A DNA stretch of 64,000 nt, taken from positions 92,773,777-92,837,776 of the forward strand of contig NC_083338.1 of assembly GCF_019175385.1 (NCBI RefSeq). Direction: 5' to 3'. Shown here piece after piece: positions 10,808 through 20,100 of the stretch. The number at the start of each line of letters is the position of its first letter. Position 1 is the stretch's first letter. Under the pieces are notes generated by a model that saw only the letters and a list, made by a program, of their open reading frames with translations, had not been told where the DNA came from and searched no databases. This DNA comes from Lycium barbarum (lineage: Eukaryota > Streptophyta > Magnoliopsida > Solanales > Solanaceae). A program made the translations under genes and the position numbers.

Positions 10808-11076
10808 TATATAAGATATGGTTTGTTCACAAAGTGGGCAATTGAATTCATTTCCAAAAAATATTTCTCAAAATAACAAAGGAAGCATTTCCATGGCTGG
10901 TCTCGGCCAGCCATGGTTGAGGGTAAAAATTATTTTTGTTGCTCAATCAATCAAGTTCTAAGTGCAATACAAATTCAAGGAGGTGATAGCAACATTGGAT
11001 ATTAAATCGGGGAAGAAGAAATTGCGAAATTGGAGCAACTAAGAGTAGAAATTCCTCCGAGAAAATTTAGGTAAGA
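10808..11076 (+). promoter_or_regulatory. LTR promoter, predicted exon 1 and donor (B)
   Basis: A canonical TATATAAG, then about 230 bases of A-rich sequence to AAATTTAG|GTAAGATT. The copy in the 3' LTR has TATATAAG at 26738-26745 and GT at 27002-27003. Paired with the acceptor at 13133-13134. Confidence 0.55.
10891..10916 (+). promoter_or_regulatory. Perfect 10-bp hairpin in B exon 1
   Basis: Arms CCATGGCTGG (10891-10900) and CCAGCCATGG (10907-10916) with a 6-base loop. Each arm contains an ATG. The copy at 26821-26846 keeps both arms; in J (42870-42900) a 9-bp stem remains although the loop differs. Confidence 0.7.
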
Positions 11077-11960
11077 TTTTCTTATTTTATGGTGTAATTG
11101 TGATAATAATGTTGTAATGAAATTATTAAAATTGAATTGGAAGAAATCGGAAGTAAGAAAAATACATGGAATTATTATTATGTGAAATCGTAGGTTGACA
11201 TGGATTTAGAATTGTTATGGGCTGAGTTGTGAGCATTTTATGTGTATATCGCTGTGGTTGGTATTTTCGTGTTAACAGGAAGATAATGGGAAATTCGGGT
11301 TAGGAGAATATATAGGGGAAATGCTGCTCGATTTTCGTTAAGTCCCTAACTAACAGAAACCCTAAATCAGAAAATATAAGTTAAAGAATAAGTTATATAA
11401 GCGATGGACTACGGATTTACGAACTAGAAAGTATAGTTACTGACGATAACGTTACTCTTATATTAAATAGGCTAAAAGAGCGACAAGGCGAACGGGTTTG
11501 CGAATAGCCGCTAACAGGTATGTAAAGCTGTCCCTTCTTTCTTTTGGCATGTCTTAGATTTAAGTGATGAATGATATGAACTTTGGGGTAATCATATTCA
11601 TAAGTCTTTAGTGTGATTCATGATTCTTATTCACTTCTTGATGTTAGAACTCTTAAGTGATTGAGCTCCCCTCTTCAGTTTCCTATACGATCGATAATAG
11701 TCGATATATATAAGTTCCTATTCCGTTCCGAAGGGAACACCCATAAGGTGCCAGTTGAGTTGTGTATATGGTTTTACTAATGATTTCGAGGAAATTAGTT
11801 TTATACTAAAGGAAACATAAAATTTGATTTTCAAAACCACTCCGAAGGGGGTGCGAGATTTTACTATTTCATTTCATTTACGATTTATGTTTACATTCCA
11901 TAGCATCATCTCTTTGTATTGATATTTATGGATTAAATTTGTGTTGACATGATTGGGACA

Positions 11961-12185
11961 TTAAGCCGGAAGCAGCTGCCCGAAGGGGCCATTTTTATTA
12001 AGCCGGAAGTGGCTGTCCGAAGGGACTATTATTTTGTTAGCCGGAAGCGGCTGCCCGAAGGGACTATTGTTTTGTTAGCCGGAAGCGGCTGTCCGAAGGG
12101 ACTATTGTTTTGTTAGCCGGAAGCGGCTGTTCGAAGGGACTATTGTGTTATTAGCCGGAAGCGGTCGTCCGAAGGGACTAATGTG
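11961..12185 (+). repeat. 38-bp minisatellite of twin GAAG hairpins (B 5' LTR)
   Basis: Six tandem units. Each contains AGCCG-GAAG-CGGCT followed by GTCC-GAAG-GGAC, that is two back-to-back stems with the same GAAG loop, then a T-rich spacer. Outer units have point changes in the stems. Confidence 0.85.
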
Positions 12186-12351
12186 ATACTATATTTATAT
12201 TGTATATTCTGGAATTTGTGTATGCTAGAATTTGTGTAAGGTACCATATGGCACTGTTCAAAATGCTTTTCCAGGTTACTCTCGGGTTGCTTTCTAAACT
12301 TGTTTACTGTTACGCTTTTCCTTGTTTATGATTCATTAATGCTTTACATAT

Positions 12352-12393
12352 TCAGTACATATTCCGTACTGACCCCCCTTTTTTCGGGGGGGG
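12352..12393 (+). promoter_or_regulatory. LTR double hairpin (B, 5' LTR)
   Basis: TCAGTAC (12352-12358) pairs with GTACTGA (12366-12372). The second stem is a C run (12373-12378) with a G run (12386-12393), replacing the ACGTCC/GGACGT stem of A. The 3' LTR copy is at 28303-28343, with one mutated arm base. Confidence 0.65.
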
Positions 12394-12654
12394 CTGCGTT
12401 TCATGCCCGCAGGTGCAGATACTCGCCTTGGTGATCCGCCAGCTTAGGATTCCCTTTCTGCTATCTTGGAGAGTTCCGTTGTTCCGAAGCCTAGATTTTG
12501 GTACAAACCCTTGTTGCAGTATATATGTATATGTTGTTTAGGGGTACGACGGGGCCCTGTCCCGTCATATTTCACTGTTAGAACTCTTAGAGGTCTGTAG
12601 ACATGTATGTGGGTTGTGTACAAGTTTGAGCAATTGTGTCTATATGGTTATTGT

Positions 12655-12812
12655 GGATGTTCTGTTGTGGTAGCAGCTTTGCCAGCTTGCATGTATTATC
12701 GTTTAGTAGTGGCAGCCTTGTCGGTTTGCGTAATATTCTGATATGTAGTGGTAGCCTTATCGGCTTGCGTAGTATAATGATATATATACAGTGGCAGCCT
12801 CGTCGGCTTGTG
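12655..12812 (+). repeat. Tandem GGCAGCC-TTGTC-GGCTTGC repeats (B 5' LTR)
   Basis: Four diverged units about 40-45 bp apart, each with an AGCC/GGCT mini-stem. The same array is in the B 3' LTR (about 28615-28765), with two units in C (about 16690-16762) and three inverted in J (about 40985-41075). Confidence 0.7.
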
Positions 12813-12934
12813 TATGTTATTACGATGTGATTGATTGAGGACTTATAGTATCAGTTCGATTATGTTTGACAGGTACATATGGGTGTCCAGCTCGGGCACC
12901 AGTCATGACCCACGGGGCTGGGTCGTGACAAAAG

Positions 12935-12947
12935 TGGTATCCGAGCA
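12935..12947 (+). other. Primer-binding site of B
   Basis: TGGTATCCGAGCA, one mismatch to the initiator-Met tRNA complement, 4 bases after the LTR end. Confidence 0.88.
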
Positions 12948-12989
12948 GTTCGTCCTCGGAGTGTCTACAGACCGTGCCTAGTAGAGTCT

Positions 12990-13025
12990 TGTTTATCGGT
13001 GTGTTGTGCACCACATCTATAAACA
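12990..13025 (+). promoter_or_regulatory. Leader hairpin with GTGCAC loop (B)
   Basis: Outer arms TGTTTAT (12990-12996) and ATAAACA (13019-13025). The loop carries the self-complementary GTGCAC (13006-13011) where A, H and I-1 have GCGCGC. Confidence 0.55.
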
Positions 13026-13662
13026 GGACGCTACGAGACATTAATAGGGTGTCATTCTTTCTTTCATATCTAAGATCGTGCGATAGAGCCAAGCCATATG
13101 AAGTGAAATTTCTTATACTAACCTTTGATTTCAGCTGAAGAACGATATCGACAGACGGAAGCGACTAACGATATTGGGAGTTAGAAAGTACACAGGTAGG
13201 TAACGGTGCGAAAGAGGCATGTCGGATAAGGAAAGAAGATTGAAGTATGATTGGCATGTAAAGTTGAAGGATGAAAGAGAAGGTGGATAGGAAGGTATAA
13301 CAGAACAGATCTTTAAAGGATCAGGTACGTCTCGAGGTGCGATATGTGAGGTAAGTCCCGACACCTCTATACTTTTTTTCAGGAAATTGGGAGCCCTGTG
13401 TGGCTATGGTACGATATGATATATATGTATATACGTTGGCCCTGTAAGGCATTGTTGGTATTTCCTGCTTGCAGGTTCTGGGATAGTAAGAAATACAGAG
13501 GAAACTCTACCCAAATTTTCCCAGAAATAGGAAAAAAGGAGAGAATGAGATATAAGTTCATAATTTGTCTTGAAAATCGATACTGATAAGGTAAATTTGA
13601 TATGTTGGACTAAAGCTTTAGGAGATACCCTCCATGTAGTCCGTAAGGGGCACCATTCTTAT
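13026..13662 (+). mobile_element. Element B internal region, left part (non-coding)
   Basis: It begins with conserved leader, including ATCGTGCGATAGAGC, then TACTAAC (13116-13122) and TTTGATTTCAG (AG at 13133-13134), a textbook branch point and 3' splice site. After the AG, where other elements start gag, there is unrelated sequence with no Gag similarity and only short open frames. CTTAT at 13658-13662 is the left target duplication of C. Confidence 0.8.
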
Positions 13663-13885
13663 TGTTATATCCCATATTTTCATACATTGGGACGTTTTAA
13701 AATAAACGCGACAAGTTAAATACAAGACTATCTTAAGATACGAAGTAGAGATTTTAACTTCTGGTTTCGTTTCGAGTCACAATTCACCTACAATTTCGTT
13801 GGAATGAAAGTATTGATGGAAAATGAGGATTAAATTAACCATGGTTAGATTAATAAGTGGAATTGGGAACAAAAACATCAGCCCA

Positions 13886-14260
13886 TTATTTAAAGCCATG
13901 TTTGGCCGTGTAGAATAATGGAGTGGTCAAAGATTCTTGACCCAAGTTAGTGTAGTACACATGGCTAAAATATGGAGTGAATACATAATGTGAAAAATAT
14001 GATTCACTCCACATTCCACAACTCATTTCAACACTTACAAGTTGGAAATACATAGTGAGAGAAAGAGAAGCTCTCGGCTAGAGCTAGCCGAGAGTGGTGA
14101 GGTGAGTTCAATCCAAAAAAAAATCAGCTTTCTTCCTCAAATCAACTCCTCATTTATTGTACAAGAGTAGGTAGTAGTTGTTGAAAAGAAACAAGGAAGT
14201 GTAGCACCTCAATAGAGTTGAAGTTTTGGCCAAGGTGAAGAACAAGATTGAAAGGTAAGA
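13886..14260 (+). promoter_or_regulatory. LTR promoter, predicted exon 1 and donor (C)
   Basis: TTATTTAAAG (13886-13895) is the only TATA-like box I see upstream of the strong donor GATTGAAAG|GTAAGAATG (GT at 14255-14256). The 3' LTR copy of the donor has GT at 22765-22766. Paired with the acceptor at 17175-17176, giving a 2.9-kb predicted intron. Confidence 0.5.
14071..14094 (+). promoter_or_regulatory. Perfect 10-bp hairpin in C exon 1
   Basis: Arms CTCTCGGCTA (14071-14080) and TAGCCGAGAG (14085-14094) with loop GAGC. The copy at 22580-22603 is identical. It occupies the same relative place as the unrelated hairpin of B. Confidence 0.7.
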
Positions 14261-15754
14261 ATGCTTATTGTTCTTGTGTTGTATGATGATTTGAATGTAT
14301 AGTTCATACATGTTGTTGTTGGATTGTTGTTGTAGTTGAAGTAGAGAGTGAGCCGTGAGTGAGGTGAAGTCATGATTGATTTCATTTTGCATGTATTGTT
14401 GATGAATTGAATATGTACCAACATAGGTAAATGAACAAAGATTGTAGAAGTTGGTTGTGATGTTGCATGTTGGATATTGGGCTGTTTTTCTTGAATTGAA
14501 AATGAGCCGTGTGTTGAAGGTTCTAATGAAGTCATGCTTTATCTTCTTGAACACGTATTGGGAATGGATTGAATGTATTGTAGTTGGATAAACGGATAAA
14601 AATCATGAAATCGTGGGAAGGGGGTTGTAGCCGTGAAAAAGGGACTGTTTTAGGGGAGATTTAGGGACTGTTTTGTGTCACATTTGGATTGTTGTTGTTA
14701 TGGACATTGTGGTGTATTGTATGCATGTTGAATATGTGAATTGAGGTGTTAAAGAAATGAATTATGTTGAAGTGTATAGGCAGTCCAAAACCGTGGACAG
14801 TTTTGATGTTAGAAGTGAATTTGTGTGTGTTGATGTTGATTCTTGTTGCAAACGTTTAGTGAAAATAAAGTGCATTGATTCAGGTTGAAACTGAAATGAT
14901 GGTGGGCTGTTGTAGGAATGAAAACGAGGTTAAAACAGTTCCAAGAATCATGAAAGTAATGTCATTAAACGTGTTGTTGTTGTTGCAAGTTAAAACTGGA
15001 AAATTGCTAAGTGAGAATGGAAATGCTATGTGTGTTGTTTAGCCGTGTGTATGAAACAGTTTGAATGGTGTAGGGACTGCCCAAGCTCCCTAAGTCATGT
15101 TTAAACAAGTTTTGATTAATATATGAAAGAACGATTAGCAATGTTAGCTTGTAACGCTAGTTGGTTCGAATGCGAACGAAACGTCGTTTAAATGTTAGAA
15201 AGGAATTGTGAGCGTCAAAATACGTATTGAACTCCCTTGTAGACTAATTGTAGTTCTTCATATCTTGATATAGGATAAGTGTTTTTGGGCAGCAAGTACG
15301 AGTTAGAATACAACTAAACGCTAAAGGTATGTAAAGCCTATTCCTTCTTTCTTTTGGCATGTCCTAGACGTAAGTATGAAATGATATGAACCTTGGGGTA
15401 AATTCTACTCTCTAGTTCCATGCATGACTTATGATTCTATATTTCCTTAATGCTATTGTCACGAGCCTACAATATGAATGACTAATGAATAATGTATGAA
15501 AGTTCCTACTCTTAAAGAATTGCACAACTAGAGGCATACTTGACTTTCAAAAGCTACACCATGTTAAAGTGATACATGTACATGAAATCTGAAACGTTTC
15601 TTGTAATAGTTTGTTATGAGACTTAAAATGAACTGAATATGAATATTATCTTGACACTTTAGAGCTGGTTAGTTGCTTATCCATTGAGTCTCAAAAGATG
15701 AATTGCATATATGTGGTTGCTTATTATTCTGCTCGTGCTTACCGCTATATCCTT

Positions 15755-15838
15755 CACTGAGTCCCGGACCAGGGTACGTTTTCGTGCGCATATTTACTAT
15801 ATTAATCACCGAGTCCCTCACTAGAGGGCCGGGACACG

Positions 15839-15881
<43 letters not shown>

Positions 15882-16190
15882 ATGATATGATGATATGGTG
15901 GTATGATGATATGATGATATGATGATATGGAGATGATGGTGGCCAGGAGGGCATATTCATTATTACCGAGTCCCTCATTAAAGGGCTGGGACACGTTATA
16001 TATATATATATGATGACATGATGATATGGTGATATAATGATATGATGACATGGAAACGGTGGCCAGGAGGGCATATATTCCTTATTACCGAGTCCCTCAT
16101 TAAAGGGCCGGGACACGTATATGTTTATGTTTATGGTGCTATGATTTTAATTACCGAGTCCCTCATTAAAGGGCCGGGACACGTTATATA
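15755..16190 (+). repeat. GAGTCCC...GGGACAC repeat array with microsatellites (C 5' LTR)
   Basis: Five dispersed units of ACCGAGTCCCTCATTAAAGG-type sequence plus GCCGGGACACG, each able to fold through GTCCC/GGGAC and CCCT/AGGG. Between them lie AT and GT runs and imperfect GATGATATG repeats. The 3' LTR carries the same array (about 24264-24680) with different AT lengths. J has diverged inverted units at 41530-41722. Confidence 0.75.
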
Positions 16191-16369
16191 TGCTATATAC
16201 GGAATGATTATGCAGCTTTGATTACAAAACTCTATAATAACACTGATATGAGAATGATACAGACGAAATGTGTTCAAAGGCAAGTTTTTAAGAAATTCTG
16301 GTTGTTGCACTGAGTCCTATATACCTTGTCTCAATATAAGTCTATTACTATGTTTCAAGCTTTACATGC

Positions 16370-16408
16370 TCAGTACATATTCCGTACTGACCCCCTTTCT
16401 TCGGGGGG
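16370..16408 (+). promoter_or_regulatory. LTR double hairpin (C, 5' LTR)
   Basis: TCAGTAC (16370-16376) with GTACTGA (16384-16390), then CCCCC (16391-16395) with GGGGG (16403-16408). Both stems are perfect; the 3' LTR copy is at 24866-24904. Confidence 0.68.
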
Positions 16409-16976
16409 CTGCGTTCATGCCCGCAGGTACAGACGCTCGTTTCGGAGATCCGCCAGCTTAGGATACCTATTCAGCTATTTTGGACTGCTCCCTTGTTCCG
16501 GAGCCTAGCTTGTGGTATAACTCCCTTATGTTGTATTCATATGTGTTTGTTTGGGTACGGCGGGGCCCTGTCCCGCCATATGATACGGTCATTACTCTTA
16601 GAGGTCTGTGGACATCGGAGTGGGTCTCTTTGTAGTTGTTGATGCGTTTTATGTCTATGACTTATGTTTGGGGCGTACCCATTCGTAATGACAGCCTTGT
16701 CGGCTTGCATATATATGTATGTTTATTATTTTGTATATCGTGGCAGCCTGTCGGCTTGCGTAGGAATATATATATGTTGTTGTTTAAAAAGTGCAACTCC
16801 TCAGGAGACAGTTGTCTAAGACATACAAAACTTGACAGCTTTAAAATAACGTCCTACCCGTTTTATGTACAAATGAGATCATGACATACTAATTGCAAAT
16901 GACTACAATTAACAGATAATATGAGTGTCCAACTCGGGCACTAGTCACGGCCTACGGGGTTGGGTCGTGACAGAAG

Positions 16977-16989
16977 TGGTATCAGAGCG
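16977..16989 (+). other. Primer-binding site of C
   Basis: TGGTATCAGAGCG, matching the initiator-Met tRNA complement over 12 bases, 4 bases after the LTR end. Confidence 0.93.
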
Positions 16990-17032
16990 GTTCAATCCTC
17001 GGAGTGTCTACAGACCGTGTCGAGTAGAGTCT

Positions 17033-17068
17033 TGTTTATCGATGTGTTATGCACCACATTTATAAACA
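17033..17068 (+). promoter_or_regulatory. Leader hairpin with ATGCAC loop (C)
   Basis: Outer arms TGTTTAT (17033-17039) and ATAAACA (17062-17068). Inner arms ATGTG (17042-17046) and CACAT (17054-17058). The loop ATGCAC is one transition away from the GTGCAC palindrome of B and D. Confidence 0.5.
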
Positions 17069-17151
17069 GGAAGCTACAGGACATTTAGGATGTCATCTTT
17101 CCTTCTCATTCTAGATCGTGCGATAGAGCTGTATTATCAGGATAAATCTTT

Positions 17152-17176
17152 CCCTAACAGATCGTTATGTTTACAG
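17152..17176 (+). promoter_or_regulatory. Predicted 3' splice acceptor before gag (C)
   Basis: TTTCCCTAAC branch-like sequence (ending 17158) followed by TTTACAG with AG at 17175-17176, two bases before the gag ATG at 17179. Confidence 0.5.
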
Positions 17177-17178
17177 CG

Positions 17179-20100
17179 ATGCCTCCAAAGAAGCCGACGG
17201 CCGCCAAGAAGGGCAAGGCGGTAGTTGGAGAGACCAGTGGGACCCGGAGGGTCACTAGAGCTTATTCCCAATATGTGCCTGAGATTAGGCTTCAGTCAGC
17301 GAGCTCCGCTACACCATCATTATCAGAGGAGCCGAGGGCAGCAGCAGCTGCGGATCAGGAGACAGAATTACCACCAGCTCCTGAGGCTCCAACACCCGAG
17401 CCTCCAGCTCCCCAGCCAGGGGCGGAAGATAGGGCTATGCATGACACAGTACAGTTATTGACCAGGTTGGTATCGGGACAGGCTCGCAGACGCGGGTTAG
17501 AAGGTGGTTATGCGGATAGACACGACAGTTTGAGGGTCCGTGATTTTCTGACTTGTAAACCCCCAGAGTTCTATGGGTCAAAGCCCGCAGAGGATCCATA
17601 GGAGTTTATTCGACAGATGCTGCGTACGTTGCGGGTGACTAAGGCTTCCAAAACTGAGTCGGTTGAATTGGCTTCATATCAGTTGCGTGATAAAGCAGTA
17701 AATTGGTATGAGTCCTTGGAGTTGGCCAGGGGTGAGGATGCTCCACCAGCAGTATGGAACGAGTTCGTAGAGGCTTTTCTGGGTCATTTCCTACCTCCAG
17801 AGATGAGGCGAGCCAGAGTTGACAGATTTATACACCTGAAGCAGAATGGTAGAAGTGTTCAAGATTATAGCCTCGAGTTTGATTCACTGGCTAGGTACGC
17901 GCCCGCTATGGTAGCTGACATGGCAGATAGGGTACATCGTTACGTAATGGGGATGGATAATTACTTGATTGATAGTTGTATGGCAATGGCTTCCCAGCCC
18001 GGTATAGATATCGCCCGAGTGCAGGCATATGCACAGGGGGTTGAGGATCAACATAGAGGGCGCCGATTTGATAGGGAGCAGGAAAGGGGTCAGCATAAGA
18101 GGGCTAGATCAGCGGGGTACTCTTCTGGCGACTTTCGGGGCAGGCAGCCCCAACAGCAGTATAGTAGATATCCTTCCCAGCCGGCACGGAGTGCACCTTC
18201 ACGATTTACTGGTAGGAGGTTTGATAGCACGGGGTATTCGGGAGCTGGTCAAAGCTCCATGACTTCAGGGTTCCAGACGCACAGGAATTCAGGCCAGATG
18301 AGACCACCTATACCCCCGTGTCCTCGATGTGGCAGACGCCATCCACGGGAATGCCGTTTCATGACTGGTGCTTGTTTCACTTGTGGCCGTTAGGGCCATA
18401 CTATGAGGGAGTGTCCATTTGGAGGTGGTGCAGGTGGCCCAACTCAGCCTACGGGGTCTATCGCGGGTTCTTCTTCTTCTTCAGTTGCTATGCGCCCTAT
18501 GGGGCAAGGTATTCCGACACCAGCAGGCCGTGGTAGAGGCCGTGGAGGAGCTTCCAGTTCTGGCGGTCCTTCAAACCGCCTATATGCTTTAGCCAGCAGG
18601 CAGGATCAGGAAGCGTCGCCAAATGTGGTCACAGTTATACTATCGATTTTCTCCCGAGACGTTTATGCATTGATAGATCCAGGCTCCACATTATCATATA
18701 TTTCCCCTTTTGTTGCTAGTAAAATTGGGATAAAATCTGAATCTATAGAACCATTTGAGGTGGCTACACCAGTAGGGGATTTTGTCTTAGCAAAACTAGT
18801 ATATAAAGATTGTTCGGTGGTCATATGTAATCGCTGCTCCAAAGAGGATTTGATAAAGCTAGATATGACTGAGTTCGATGTTATTATGAGGATGGATTGG
18901 TTGGCTTCGTGCTATGCTAACGTTGATTGTAGAGGCAAAGTAGTTCGGTTTCAGTTCCTAGGGGAACCAATTATTGAATGGAGGGGGAATACAGCATCGC
19001 CGAGGGGTAAGTTTATTTCATACCTCAAGGCAAGGAAAATGGTTAGAAAGGGCTATATTTATCATCTGGTTCGTGTGCATGACTTAAAAGCAGAAACATC
19101 GACTCTTCAATCTGTCCCGGTAGTTAATGAATTTCCAGGTGTATTCCTAGATGAACTTCCAGGCCTTCCTCCTACACGTGAGATAGAGTTCACTATAGAT
19201 GTATTGCCAGACACTCGGCCCATATCTATTCCTCCTTACAGAATGGCACCCGCAGAATTGAAAGAATTGAAGGAGCAACTGAGAGATTTACTAGAGAAGG
19301 GCTTCATTAGGCCCAGTACATCACCTTGGGGAGCACCAGTGTTATTTGTACGAAAGAAGGATGGGTCGCTGCGAATGTGCATTGATTATAGGCAGCTGAA
19401 CAAAGTCACCATAAAGAACAGATATCTCCTTCCCAGGATTGATGATTTATTTGACTAGTTGCAGGGTGCTAAATGTTTTTCAAAGATAGACTTGCGGTCA
19501 GGTTATCACCAGGTGCGGGTAAGGGAAGCAGATATTCCGAAGACTGCATTCAGGACCCGATACGGGCATTACGAGTTTAAAGTGATGTCCTTTGGGCTGA
19601 CCAATGCTCCAGCAGTATTTATGGACTTTATGAACATGGTGTTTAAGCCATTCCTTGACTTGTTTGTGATTGTATTCATTGATGATATTCTGGTCTATTC
19701 ACGATCGGAGGAAGAGCATGCAGATCACTTGGGGACGGTACTCAGGATACTCCAGCACCAGAAATTATATGCTAAGTTTTCTAAATGTGAATTCTGGTTG
19801 ACTTCGGTAGCATTTCTGGGGCATATTGTTGGAGCAGATGGTATTCGGGTAGACTCGCAGAAAATTGAGGCCGTCAAAACTTGGCCTAGACCGACGACGC
19901 CTACTGAGGTACCTAGCTTTCTAGGGCTGGAAGGGTATTACAGGAGATTTGTAGAAACGTTTGCTTCTATTTCAGCGCCTTTGACAAGGCTAACACAGAA
20001 AGCAGCTAAATTCCAGTGGACCGATGCTTGTGAACGGAGTTTCCAATTATTGAAAGATAAGTTGACTACAGCTCCAGTCCTAACTCTTCCTGAAGGGCCA

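Larger units (their letters stand above)
10453..12930 (+). repeat. Element B 5' LTR
   Basis: 2478 bp. In order: TATATAAG (10808-10815), a 10-bp perfect hairpin (10891-10916), donor TTTAG|GTAAGATT (GT at 11071-11072), a 38-bp minisatellite (11961-12185), the double hairpin (12352-12393) and GGCTTG repeats (12655-12812). It aligns throughout with 26372-28878 with scattered substitutions. Confidence 0.93.
13663..16972 (+). repeat. Element C 5' LTR
   Basis: 3310 bp, starts TGTTATATCCC, ends GGGTCGTGACA. Contains a TTATTTAAAG box, a perfect 10-bp hairpin (14071-14094), donor AAAG|GTAAGAAT (GT at 14255-14256), the GAGTCCC/GGGAC repeat array with microsatellites (15755-16190) and the double hairpin at 16370-16408. 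Long open frames on its minus strand recur identically in the 3' LTR and look like chance frames in LTR sequence. Confidence 0.95.

Noticed and set aside
11961..12185. CRISPR-like regularly spaced repeat
   Set aside because: Units are contiguous 38-bp tandem repeats with degenerate, non-unique spacers inside a plant LTR; no cas genes.
14150..14554. 134-codon minus-strand frame recurring at 22663-23064
   Set aside because: Conserved only because the LTR is duplicated; no recognisable domain, and it overlaps the predicted donor on the other strand.
15802..16116. Minus-strand frame rich in His, Ile, Ser and Tyr
   Set aside because: Product of GATGATATG and AT repeats in the C LTR; repeated at 24179-24612 for the same reason.
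16977..16989. tRNA gene at the PBS
   Set aside because: Only the complement of the tRNA 3' end is present; no cloverleaf arms around any of the PBS copies.
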